NCBI GenBank assembly: GCA_018500005.2
Contig: JAHBAP020000426.1
Span: 1-10,285, forward strand
DNA from: Mycobacterium sp.
GTDB lineage: Bacteria; Actinomycetota; Actinomycetes; Mycobacteriales; Mycobacteriaceae
Direction of reading: 5' to 3'
DNA length: 10,285 nt
Position numbers and translations under genes: made by a program. This document shows positions 1 to 5,975 of this stretch, piece by piece (positions within the stretch are counted from its first letter, which is position 1; the number at the start of each line of letters is the position of its first letter). The notes beneath the pieces are model-generated. The model was not told the origin of the DNA, did no database searches, and saw only the letters and a program-made list of their open reading frames with translations.

Positions 1-532
1 CGAGGGGATACCGGCCGGGTCCACCGGGGCGGGGGTGGGCGGCGGCGGTGGGGGTCGCGACGATCTGCGGGGTGGCGGTGCGCAGCCCGCGGAGGACCAA
101 CGGCGGCGCGTGGGGGATCTCCACCCGGGTCAGCACCCGCCGCTCAGTCATGCCCATCGACCGGGCGGCGTCGACGACTTTCGGGTCGACGTTGGCGATG
201 CCGGCATAGGTCCCGGCCAGCAGTGGCGGCACACCCAGCAGGGTCAGCGCCACCGTTGGCGGCAGCAGGCCCAGACCCCAGAGCAGCACCGCGAGCAGCA
301 GCACGCCGAGAGTGGGCAACGCCCGCAACGCATTCACCGAAGTGACCACCACGAAGGATCCGCGGTGGGTGTGCCCGATGAGTAACCCGATCGGGATGGC
401 GATGAGCGCGGAGACCGCGACCGCGACCCCGGTGTACTGCAGATGCTCGACGATCCGGGCGCCCAGGCCGGCCCGCCCGGACCAGTTCTCGGCGGTGAAG
501 ATGTAGTCCAGCGCCTGCTGCAGGAAATTCAT
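1..532 (-). CDS. proZ: Compatible-solute (glycine betaine/proline type) ABC transporter permease, partial
   Basis: Second membrane permease of an osmoprotectant ABC importer, forming the channel with ProW in the cytoplasmic membrane. The frame begins at an ATG whose bases overlap the proW stop (ATGA, 529-532), which implies translational coupling. It reads MNFLQQALDYIFTAENW and stays open to the window edge, giving 177 residues. M. tuberculosis ProZ is about 239 residues as I recall, so the end is missing. Hydrophobic helices and the permease EAA-type loop (about residues 126-149, containing DAARSMGM) support the call. From about residue 143 onward the usual leucines are replaced by prolines: the normal GGLG motif reads GGPG (170-173), followed by RYPL. 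Conserved residues still line up, so this is not a frameshift. It may be sequence error near a contig end or real decay. Identity by family and operon context is firm; whether this copy works is unclear. Confidence 0.88.
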   Translation of the reverse strand, partial: MNFLQQALDYIFTAENWSGRAGLGARIVEHLQYTGVAVAVSALIAIPIGLLIGHTHRGSFVVVTSVNALRALPTLGVLLLAVLLWGLGLLPPTVALTLLGVPPLLAGTYAGIANVDPKVVDAARSMGMTERRVLTRVEIPHAPPLVLRGLRTATPQIVATPTAAAHPRPGGPGRYPL

Positions 533-1206
533 GCCGCCGCCTCGATGCGGCCGGTTCTGCGGCCGACCCTGCGCCCGGTTCTGCTCCAGGGCGTCAACAG
601 ACTCCCCGCCAGCAGAATCAGCACGTCGACGACGACCGCTACCAGGAAGATCGCGATGATGCCCGCCACGATCTGATCGCTCTTATCGGCCTGGTAACCC
701 TCGGTGAACCACGTTCCCAGACCGCCGATGCCGATCACCGAACCGACGGCGACCATCGAGATGTTGGTCACGGCCACCACCCGCAGACCGGCGGTGAGAA
801 CCGGAAGGGGTAGCGGCAGTTCCACTTTCAGCAACTGTCCCAGTCGGGTGTAGCCGACCGCTGTGGCGGCGTCGCGGACGTGCGCGGGTACCGCGTCGAG
901 TGCTTCGGGTACCGCGCGGACCAGCAGTGCGGTCGTGTAGAGCGTCAGCGCGACAATGACATTGGTCTCGTCGAGGATGCGGGTGGGGATGATCAAGGGG
1001 AGTACCACGAACAACGCCAGCGAGGGGATGGTGAAGATGATGCTCGCCGTCAGAGTGGTCAGCCGCCGCAACATGGTCCGGCGCCAGATGAAGGCGCCCA
1101 ACGGCACGGCGATCAGCAGGCCGATCAGCACCGGTATCAACGACAGCCGCAGATGGATCAGCGTCAGTGCCCAGGCGGTGTCGAGGTGGGTGAGTAGATA
1201 GCGCAA
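529..1206 (-). CDS. proW: Compatible-solute ABC transporter permease
   Basis: Inner-membrane permease of 225 residues that pairs with ProZ and is powered by ProV. The start is TTG at 1206, six bases after the proV stop. It is preferred because the resulting N-terminus (MRYLLTHLDTAWAL) aligns with M. tuberculosis ProW as I remember it, and no better start lies nearby. Five or so hydrophobic helices are visible, roughly at residues 14-40, 50-76, 79-97, 133-157 and 176-202. The cytoplasmic EAA-type loop that docks on the ATPase lies near 110-135 (RDAATAVGYTRLGQLLKVEL). The conserved GIGGLGTWFTEG stretch (159-170) is intact here, unlike its counterpart in proZ. The C-terminal tail after 205 is arginine-rich and probably cytoplasmic. 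It is the third gene of the proXVWZ operon. Confidence 0.95.
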   Translation of the reverse strand: MRYLLTHLDTAWALTLIHLRLSLIPVLIGLLIAVPLGAFIWRRTMLRRLTTLTASIIFTIPSLALFVVLPLIIPTRILDETNVIVALTLYTTALLVRAVPEALDAVPAHVRDAATAVGYTRLGQLLKVELPLPLPVLTAGLRVVAVTNISMVAVGSVIGIGGLGTWFTEGYQADKSDQIVAGIIAIFLVAVVVDVLILLAGSLLTPWSRTGRRVGRRTGRIEAAA

Positions 1207-1212
1207 CGGAAT

Positions 1213-2448
1213 TCAGTCCGTCCCGGCCGTCTCGGTCGTCTCGGCTCCGGCGTCGGCAACAATCAGGGCGGACCCTTCAAGATCCTCGTGCTCGTCCTCC
1301 AGATCGGCCAGTTCGTAGGCTTCTTCCTCGGCCAGTTCGTCGACCTCATCGCGGTATCGCCGTTGCGACTCCATCGAGTCGATGACGTCCTCGGCCGCCG
1401 TGCCGCCCAGCACCGCACCGGCCTGGTCCACGGCCACCCCGATACCCGACGGGGAGGACAGCGCGGCGTCCAGGGCCGAACGCAGCGTGCCGTCCGGGTG
1501 GAACAGCGACCCGCCCGCCGTCACGCTGTCGTAGAGACTGCTGCCCTCGTGGTGGCGTTCGGCTCCCTCTGCATCGATCCAGCCGAAAGGAGAGCCGTCA
1601 TCGAGGGTGACCAGCCGCCACTCATCGGGGGCCAGGTTCAATCCGCCGATCTCGTCCTCAGTGATCGTCGGAACTGGTTGCAGCTCAAGGGTTGATGCGC
1701 TGAAGAACTGCAACAGCCGATAGCCGCGGTCCGCGCCGACAAACCCTGCCACGAAGTCATTGGCAGGGTTGGACAGCAATCGTTGGGGTGAGTCGTGCTG
1801 CTGCAGTGCGCCGCCCACGCCGAAAACCGCCACGGAGTCGCCCAGTTTGACGGCCTCGTCGATATCGTGCGTGACGAAGACGATCGTCTTGTGGAGTTCG
1901 CTCTGCAGTCGCAGGATCTCGGCCTGCAACTCGTCGCGCACCACCGGGTCCACCGCGGAGAACGGCTCATCCATCAACAGGATCGGCGGGTCGGCGGCAA
2001 GGGCCCGGGCCACCCCGACCCGCTGCTGTTGGCCGCCGGACAGTTGGGCCGGATAGCGTTCGGCCAGTTTGGGATCCAGCCCGACTCGATCGAGCACCTC
2101 GTAGGCCGCCCGCCGCGCCGCACGCCGCGACTGGCCCTGCAGCACCGGAACCGTGGCGACGTTGTCGATGACCCGTTGGTGCGGCATCAAGCCACCACTC
2201 TGGATCACGTATCCGATCCCCAGCCGCAGTTTGACCGGGTCGACGTCGGCGACGTTGCGTCCGTCGACCGTCACCGTCCCAGACGTGGGGTCGACCATCC
2301 GGTTGATCATTCGCATCGATGTGGTCTTGCCGCACCCGGAGGGCCCGACGAAGACGGTCAGCGAACCCTCGGGTACTTCCAGGGAAAGATCATCGACGGC
2401 AACGGTGCCGTCCGGGTAGCGCTTGGTGACGCGGGAGAAGATGATCAT
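1213..2448 (-). CDS. proV: Compatible-solute ABC transporter ATP-binding protein with acidic C-terminal tail
   Basis: The ATPase that drives osmoprotectant import, 411 residues. Motifs in order: Walker A GPSGCGKT (35-42), Q-loop glutamine 83, signature LSGGQ (136-140), Walker B ILLMDEP (156-162), D-loop SAVD (164-167), switch histidine 194. After the nucleotide-binding domain (about 1-240) comes a regulatory region with a CBS-like segment (about 320-358, GTLRSALDAALSSPSGIGVA), then a strongly acidic stretch at 367-391 with 15 Asp/Glu in 25 residues. In Lactococcus OpuA, CBS domains followed by an anionic tail sense ionic strength; a similar role here is inferred. The ATG abuts the proX stop directly (TAGATG), so translation is probably coupled. 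The N-terminus MIIFSRVTKRYPDGT matches the family. The tail makes it longer than M. tuberculosis ProV, which I recall as 376 residues. Confidence 0.96.
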   Translation of the reverse strand: MIIFSRVTKRYPDGTVAVDDLSLEVPEGSLTVFVGPSGCGKTTSMRMINRMVDPTSGTVTVDGRNVADVDPVKLRLGIGYVIQSGGLMPHQRVIDNVATVPVLQGQSRRAARRAAYEVLDRVGLDPKLAERYPAQLSGGQQQRVGVARALAADPPILLMDEPFSAVDPVVRDELQAEILRLQSELHKTIVFVTHDIDEAVKLGDSVAVFGVGGALQQHDSPQRLLSNPANDFVAGFVGADRGYRLLQFFSASTLELQPVPTITEDEIGGLNLAPDEWRLVTLDDGSPFGWIDAEGAERHHEGSSLYDSVTAGGSLFHPDGTLRSALDAALSSPSGIGVAVDQAGAVLGGTAAEDVIDSMESQRRYRDEVDELAEEEAYELADLEDEHEDLEGSALIVADAGAETTETAGTD

Positions 2449-3396
2449 CTACTTACCGATCGGGGTGTCGAAGGCGTTGGCGGCCAACCAATGCCGGGCC
2501 GCTTCATCCGGGTCGATCCCGGAGTTGCCCGACACCGAGGCGTTCAATTCCGTCAAGCCTTCGGTGGTCAACCGGGCCGATACCGTGTCGAGAATCTTCT
2601 TCAGTTCATCGGACATCTTCTGCGAACTGACCAGTGGCACGACATTTCCGGGCAGAAAGACATTCTTGGGGTCCTCGAGCACCACGAAGTCGTTCTTCGG
2701 GATCGCCGGAGAGGTACTGAAGATGTTCGCGGCGGTGACCGCCCCGCCGGAGAGCGCCTTGACCGTGGCCGGCCCGCCCCCGTCGCTGATCGCGACGAAA
2801 TTGTCCGGCTTGATATCCAGTCCGTACTTGGCCTTGAGTCCGGGTATGCCCTGTTCCCTCTTCAGGAATTCCGAGGGGGCACCGAACTTCACTTCGGCGG
2901 CATGCGGCACGAGGTCGGCGATGCTCTTGAGGTTCCACCGCTGGGCGGTCGCCTGGGTGACGGTCACGGTGTCGGTGTCGTCGGCCGGGGCCGGCCGCAG
3001 GATGGCCAGATCACCGGGCAACGACCGGTACAAGGCCAACTCCACGTCGGCAGGCGTGGAAGCGGTGCTCTTGGGGCTGAAGTACTGCAGCAGGTTTCCG
3101 GTGTACTCCGGGATCAGGTCGATGGAGTGGTCGCGCAGTGCGGGGATGTAGGTCTCACGGCTGCCGATCCCGAACTGTTTGACGACGGTGAACCCGTTGA
3201 CCTGCAGAGCCTGGGCGTAGATCTCGGCGACGATCTTGGACTCCGGGAAGTCCGCGGATCCGATCACCAATGACTTCAGGTCACCGGAAGCCCCTCCCCC
3301 GCCCAGCGGGTTGGAACTGCCGCAGCCCGTGGCCATCATCGCCGTCGCGAGGATCATCACCGCGGCGGAGACCAATCTGCGTAGCGGCGGTTTCAT
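2449..3396 (-). CDS. proX: Compatible-solute ABC transporter substrate-binding lipoprotein
   Basis: The extracytoplasmic solute receptor, 315 residues. The chosen ATG at 3396 gives a short positive N-terminus (MKPPLRRL), a hydrophobic core and a lipobox ATGC with cysteine 25, so it should be a membrane-anchored lipoprotein. Although the frame stays open upstream to about 3927, that extension lies over the divergent lapA-like gene and has no signal peptide logic. The mature part is an OpuAC-type binding fold, with family-typical stretches such as GSADFPESKIVAEIYAQAL, GSRETYIPAL and IDLIPEYTGNLLQYF. An AGGGAG Shine-Dalgarno-like site (3409-3414) lies 12 bases upstream, a little far. A TAGGGT -10-like element sits further upstream. 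It is the first gene of the proXVWZ operon. The exact ligand (glycine betaine, proline, carnitine or other) cannot be read from the sequence. Confidence 0.95.
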   Translation of the reverse strand: MKPPLRRLVSAAVMILATAMMATGCGSSNPLGGGGASGDLKSLVIGSADFPESKIVAEIYAQALQVNGFTVVKQFGIGSRETYIPALRDHSIDLIPEYTGNLLQYFSPKSTASTPADVELALYRSLPGDLAILRPAPADDTDTVTVTQATAQRWNLKSIADLVPHAAEVKFGAPSEFLKREQGIPGLKAKYGLDIKPDNFVAISDGGGPATVKALSGGAVTAANIFSTSPAIPKNDFVVLEDPKNVFLPGNVVPLVSSQKMSDELKKILDTVSARLTTEGLTELNASVSGNSGIDPDEAARHWLAANAFDTPIGK

Positions 3397-3522
3397 CGAC
3401 GTCGTCTGCTCCCTGGTTGTCCGCCCTGAACCACTCGACCCTAAACCTTTGCGCAGTTCCGTTACCGTCCCGTTGTCGGTTTGGTGGTTCCGTTCCCGGC
3501 ACCGACAGGCAAAGATGTCGTC
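3397..3522. promoter_or_regulatory. Divergent control region of proX and the LapA-like gene
   Basis: A 126-base spacer, the longest non-coding stretch here. It holds the TAGGGT element of proX and a direct repeat, GTTCCGTT at 3456-3463 and 3487-3494, 31 bases apart (about three helical turns). A TACCGT (3463-3468) on the plus strand is a weak -10 candidate for the LapA-like gene. Osmotic control is expected from the transporter's role but is not shown by the sequence. Confidence 0.4.
3438..3443 (-). promoter_or_regulatory. Candidate -10 element for the proXVWZ operon
   Basis: On the minus strand this reads TAGGGT, which fits the mycobacterial TANNNT -10 pattern. Transcription would begin near 3431, giving a leader of about 35 bases that contains the AGGGAG site before proX. 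No convincing -35 hexamer lies 17 bases upstream (GGTAAC), as is common for mycobacterial promoters. Prediction only. Confidence 0.45.
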
Positions 3523-3900
3523 ATGAGCCGCGAACCGAATGTTTCGCCGGGTGGACCGGGTGATCCGGGACTGCCTCCGGTGCCGGAGACCAAGTCGACG
3601 CCCAAGACCGCACCGGCCGTCGGGGAGGTCGAGGACGTCAAGTTCACCCGCGCTGCAGCGTTGTGGTCGTCGCTGATCGCGGGATTCCTGATCCTCATCG
3701 TGCTGCTGACCTTCATCGCACAGAACACCGCTTCGGTGGACTTCACCTTCCTGAACTGGCACTGGAGCCTGCCGTTGGGCGTGGCGATCCTGCTGGCGGC
3801 GGTCGCCGGCGGTCTGATCACCGGACTGGTAAGCGCGGCGCGGATGTTCCAGTTGCGGCGGGTTGCGAAAAAGAATCTGCAGTTCGCCCGCAAGAGCTAA
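3523..3900 (+). CDS. LapA-domain (DUF1049) small membrane protein, Rv3760-like
   Basis: A 125-residue membrane protein. Residues 1-40 are polar and rich in proline and glycine. Two hydrophobic helices follow at about 47-67 and 83-105, then a basic cytoplasmic-looking tail (RRVAKKNLQFARKS). The segment linking the helices (FIAQNTASVDFTFLNWHWSL, from residue 64) carries the pattern of the LapA/DUF1049 family, whose E. coli member acts in lipopolysaccharide assembly. In mycobacteria the function is unknown. Position, divergent from proX, matches M. tuberculosis Rv3760. ATG 3523 is chosen; an in-frame TTG at 3481 would add 14 residues but lies deep in the promoter region. The ribosome binding site is weak. 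Its stop codon TAA overlaps the stop of the opposite phosphatase gene by four bases (3897-3900). Confidence 0.85.
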   Translation: MSREPNVSPGGPGDPGLPPVPETKSTPKTAPAVGEVEDVKFTRAAALWSSLIAGFLILIVLLTFIAQNTASVDFTFLNWHWSLPLGVAILLAAVAGGLITGLVSAARMFQLRRVAKKNLQFARKS

Positions 3901-4502
3901 CGAAGCCGGTGGGGCAAGAGGTCCCACACATGCTCGATGCTGTTGACTCCACCGACGGTGAAACTCCCCTTGCGGGAGTACCTCAACAGGGTGACCGAGG
4001 CATAGTCGATCGGGAAAGACAGCGGTTTGGCGGTGCCGAGCACCTCATGCAGGACGACATTGATCACCCCGCCGTGGCTGAAGATAGCGACGGTGTCGTC
4101 GCGCCCGGCGGCCGTGACGACATCGCTGAGTCCGTCCCAGACCCGCGCGCGGAATTCGCCGGCGTCCACCCCCGGCGGCAACTGGCCGCGTGCCATCCGT
4201 TCCCATTCGGCGGGACGCTCGGCACGGACCTGCTCCAGCGGGATGTAGTGCGACATCCCGCGGTCGTATTCGGCAAGCCGTTCATCGGTGTGGATGCTCA
4301 GGCCGGTCGCGACGGCGACCGGTTCGGCGGTCTGGACCGCCCGACGCTGCGGGCTGCTGACCAGCCGGCTGATCGGGTACCGACCCAGCGCCGCGGGCAA
4401 CCGACGGGCCTGCTCCCAGCCGGCTTCGGTCAACGCCGGGTCCGAACCCTCGCCGGATTCGGTGCGCAGCGGTAACGCATGCCGGATCAGCAATACCTGC
4501 AT
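3897..4502 (-). CDS. Histidine phosphatase (phosphoglycerate mutase-like) family protein
   Basis: A 201-residue cytoplasmic member of branch 1 of the histidine phosphatase superfamily. The phospho-accepting histidine is H8 in LLIRHA. R7 and R54 (in SSPQRRAVQTAE) would bind phosphate, E78 in LAEYDR would act as general acid, and H143 in FSHGG completes the pocket. All key residues are present, so an active phosphatase or mutase is likely. Substrate is unknown, since members act on sugar phosphates, nucleotides, lipids or proteins. The ATG at 4502 is preceded six bases upstream by TAGGCT, which suggests a leaderless transcript. It diverges from the short-chain dehydrogenase gene and converges on the LapA-like gene, with overlapping stops. 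As I recall, similar phosphatases sit beside acyl-CoA dehydrogenase and phosphotransferase genes in other mycobacteria, but neither is present here. Confidence 0.9.
   Translation of the reverse strand: MQVLLIRHALPLRTESGEGSDPALTEAGWEQARRLPAALGRYPISRLVSSPQRRAVQTAEPVAVATGLSIHTDERLAEYDRGMSHYIPLEQVRAERPAEWERMARGQLPPGVDAGEFRARVWDGLSDVVTAAGRDDTVAIFSHGGVINVVLHEVLGTAKPLSFPIDYASVTLLRYSRKGSFTVGGVNSIEHVWDLLPHRLR
3909..3927. terminator. Possible hairpin after the LapA-like gene
   Basis: GTGGGGC (3909-3915) can pair with GTCCCAC (3921-3927) around a five-base AAGAG loop; six pairs are Watson-Crick and one is G-T. It starts eight bases after the stop of the plus-strand gene and lies inside the 3' end of the opposite phosphatase gene. 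No U-rich run follows, so it is at best a tract-less terminator or RNA 3'-end stabiliser. Confidence 0.3.
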
Positions 4503-4508
4503 GCGCGC

Positions 4509-4514
4509 AGCCTA
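4509..4514 (-). promoter_or_regulatory. Candidate -10 element of a leaderless phosphatase transcript
   Basis: Reads TAGGCT on the minus strand, matching TANNNT. Exactly six bases separate it from the ATG at 4502, so the predicted transcription start is the first base of the start codon. No Shine-Dalgarno sequence is seen. Confidence 0.5.
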
Positions 4515-4547
4515 ACCACCCCGGCCCGGCTGGGGTTTGCCCGAGGA

Positions 4548-4553
4548 TAGGGT
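4548..4553 (+). promoter_or_regulatory. Candidate -10 element of a leaderless dehydrogenase transcript
   Basis: TAGGGT, five bases before the ATG at 4559, so transcription probably starts at or within a base or two of the start codon. It shares the 56-base divergent spacer with the TAGGCT element on the other strand. A GAGGA stretch (4543-4547) is an alternative, poorly spaced ribosome binding site. Confidence 0.45.
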
Positions 4554-4558
4554 GATCT

Positions 4559-5332
4559 ATGGGTTATGCAGACCGGCTCTTCGACCTGACCGACCGGGTG
4601 GTCCTGGTCACCGGCGGCAGCCGTGGGCTGGGCCGCGAAATGGCCTTGGCTGCCGCCCGTTGCGGCGCCGACGTGGTGATCGCCAGCCGCAAGTACGACA
4701 GCTGCGTGGCGACCGCCGCCGAGATCGAGGCCGAAACTCACCGCGCCGCAATGCCATACGGCGTACATATCGGGCGATGGGATGAGCTCGACGGTTTGGT
4801 GGACGCCGTTTACGACCGGTTCGGGAAGTTGGACGTCCTGGTCAACAACGCCGGGATGTCACCGACCTTCGGCTCGCTGACGGAGGTCACCGAGAAGCTC
4901 TTCGACGCGGTGGTGAATCTGAATCTCAAAGGGCCGTTCCGGTTGTCGGCGCTTGTGGGTGAACGCATGGTCGCAGACGGCGGCGGGGTGATCATCAACG
5001 TCAGCACCCACGGTTCGCTGCGTCCGCAGCCGTTCTACCTGCCCTACGCCGCGGCCAAGGCGGGACTCAACGCGCTGACAGAGGGACTGGCGCGGGCCTA
5101 CGGCCCGACCGTCCGGGTCAACACCCTGATGCCCGGACCGTTCCTCACCGACATCTCCAAGGCTTGGGCCCTCGACAACAGCGGGAGCGCCGACACCAAC
5201 CCGTTCGCCGACTATGCGCTGCAACGGGCCGGCGATCCGGCCGAGATCGTCGGGGCTGCGCTGTTCCTGATGTCGGACGCCTCGAGTTTCACCACCGGGT
5301 CGATCCTGCACGCCGACGGCGGATTCGCCTAG
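4559..5332 (+). CDS. Short-chain dehydrogenase/reductase (SDR) family oxidoreductase
   Basis: A 257-residue classical SDR that uses NAD(P)(H) to oxidise an alcohol or reduce a carbonyl; substrate unknown. The dinucleotide-binding motif is TGGSRGLG (18-25), with R44 after the second strand hinting at NADPH preference. NNAG lies at 96-99, the structural asparagine is N122 in NLKGPF, and the catalytic YxxxK is Y163 and K167. The residue 13 before the tyrosine, where classical SDRs have serine, is T150, preceded by S149. Either might serve, so activity is likely but not certain. The C-terminus (LHADGGFA) is typical for the family. The start ATG follows a TAGGGT element. The next gene on this strand begins 40 bases after its stop with its own promoter-like element. 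Fold assignment is firm. Confidence 0.93.
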   Translation: MGYADRLFDLTDRVVLVTGGSRGLGREMALAAARCGADVVIASRKYDSCVATAAEIEAETHRAAMPYGVHIGRWDELDGLVDAVYDRFGKLDVLVNNAGMSPTFGSLTEVTEKLFDAVVNLNLKGPFRLSALVGERMVADGGGVIINVSTHGSLRPQPFYLPYAAAKAGLNALTEGLARAYGPTVRVNTLMPGPFLTDISKAWALDNSGSADTNPFADYALQRAGDPAEIVGAALFLMSDASSFTTGSILHADGGFA

Positions 5333-5360
5333 CTCGCCCTCGTCGTGACCGTCACCCCGT

Positions 5361-5366
5361 TAGGGT
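5361..5366 (+). promoter_or_regulatory. Candidate -10 element of a leaderless small-protein transcript
   Basis: TAGGGT, identical to the element before the dehydrogenase gene and to that of proX. It stands six bases before the GTG at 5373, so transcription would start on the start codon itself. There is no Shine-Dalgarno sequence in front of the GTG. Confidence 0.5.
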
Positions 5367-5372
5367 CTACGC

Positions 5373-5639
5373 GTGGACATCCTCGACATGCCGCCCCTGG
5401 GTTCGGGGCAACCCGAGCAACAACCCATCCTCACCTTCGAGAACAGGCAGTACGCCTTCAACGAACTCTCCGACGAGATCAAGGAACTGGTGCACGGCCT
5501 GCAGGTTGCCGATGCCCAGATCCGACTGAAGGAGGACAACCTCCGGGTGCTGGCGATCGGTCGCCAGGCGATTGCGCTGCAACTCAACGACCGGCTGCAG
5601 TCGGTGAATCCGATCGGTCACATCGAGCCGCAGGGCTGA
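5373..5639 (+). CDS. Small helical protein of unknown function (DUF6447-like)
   Basis: An 88-residue protein with no signal peptide or membrane helix. After a flexible N-terminus (MDILDMPPLGSGQPEQQ) comes a short motif, TFENRQYAFNELSDEIKEL, then a probable helix or coiled coil over about residues 32-75 with a hydrophobic repeat (LVHGLQVADAQIRLKEDNL). The layout, a short strand pair then LSDE and a long helix ending in a run like AIGRQAIALQL, resembles the DUF6447 family as I remember it. No function is known. The GTG start is preferred because TAGGGT sits six bases upstream; ATG 5388 in the same frame is an alternative. The stop codon forms part of a perfect 8-base inverted repeat with the 3' end of the opposite gene. 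Confidence 0.75.
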   Translation: MDILDMPPLGSGQPEQQPILTFENRQYAFNELSDEIKELVHGLQVADAQIRLKEDNLRVLAIGRQAIALQLNDRLQSVNPIGHIEPQG

Positions 5640-5681
5640 GAACCGGACCGTGCGTTGGGCTTGAGTTCAGTCGCTCAGCCC
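5633..5681. terminator. Inverted repeat spanning a convergent gene junction
   Basis: GGGCTGAG (5633-5640) is the perfect reverse complement of CTCAGCCC (5674-5681), with 33 bases between. The left arm contains the stop codon of the plus-strand gene and the right arm encodes the last residues of the minus-strand gene. The position fits a bidirectional terminator, but the loop is long and no U-tract follows, so confidence is low. Confidence 0.25.
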
Positions 5682-5960
5682 CTCGAGGCGGTCATTGACG
5701 CGGGCCAGCGCCTCATCGAGAACGTCGACCTTGTCCCCGCGTTTCTGGTTGGCCTGCTCGGCCGCGCCGCGGCCGCCCTCGGCCTCGACCCGGGCCGCGC
5801 CCTGGCGACGCAGCAGATCGAAGTTCTTCTCCCGCGCCTTGCGCAGCCGGCTCTGCAGGCTCTTCAGCGACTGCTCGTCCATCCGGGCCAGCGCCTCGGG
5901 ATCGGTCTGGTCGACCAACTCGTTCTCGTCGGCACTCAGATTCACATGGTGATTACTCAT
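5667..5960 (-). CDS. Small charged coiled-coil-like protein, unknown function
   Basis: A 97-residue soluble protein. The N-terminus is MSNHHVNLSADENELVDQTD. Most of the rest is highly charged with heptad-like leucine spacing (about 27-60, SLKSLQSRLRKAREKN), a glycine/alanine-rich break near 61-69 and a second helix at the C-terminus (LDEALARVNDRLEGL). No catalytic motif is seen and I do not recognise a named family. An AGGAG Shine-Dalgarno site lies seven bases before the ATG. The gene begins 15 bases after the alkylsulfatase stop, so the two are probably transcribed together. That suggests, but does not prove, a linked role. Reading frame, ribosome binding site and operon position make it a convincing gene. 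Confidence 0.8.
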   Translation of the reverse strand: MSNHHVNLSADENELVDQTDPEALARMDEQSLKSLQSRLRKAREKNFDLLRRQGAARVEAEGGRGAAEQANQKRGDKVDVLDEALARVNDRLEGLSD

Positions 5961-5967
5961 GGGATAA

Positions 5968-5972
5968 CTCCT
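5968..5972 (-). promoter_or_regulatory. Strong ribosome binding site of the small charged protein
   Basis: AGGAG on the minus strand, seven bases before the ATG at 5960. It is the clearest Shine-Dalgarno sequence in the window and falls in the 15-base gap after the alkylsulfatase stop, so it fixes the start and supports co-transcription with independent translation initiation. Confidence 0.75.
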
Positions 5973-5975
5973 AGC

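Noticed and set aside
1..110. Frameshift as the cause of the odd proZ sequence
   Set aside because: GG, G, R and Y of the family motif remain in register, so substitutions rather than a frame change explain it.
1..110. Diversity-generating retroelement target at the altered proZ end
   Set aside because: Changes look like one transition type, the protein is a transporter permease, and no template repeat or reverse transcriptase is present in the window.
1795..3273. Long plus-strand open frame antisense to proV and proX
   Set aside because: No recognisable domain; both proV and proX on the opposite strand have complete conserved motifs.
3397..3927. Upstream extension of the proX frame
   Set aside because: It covers the LapA-like gene on the other strand and would bury the lipoprotein signal peptide inside the protein.
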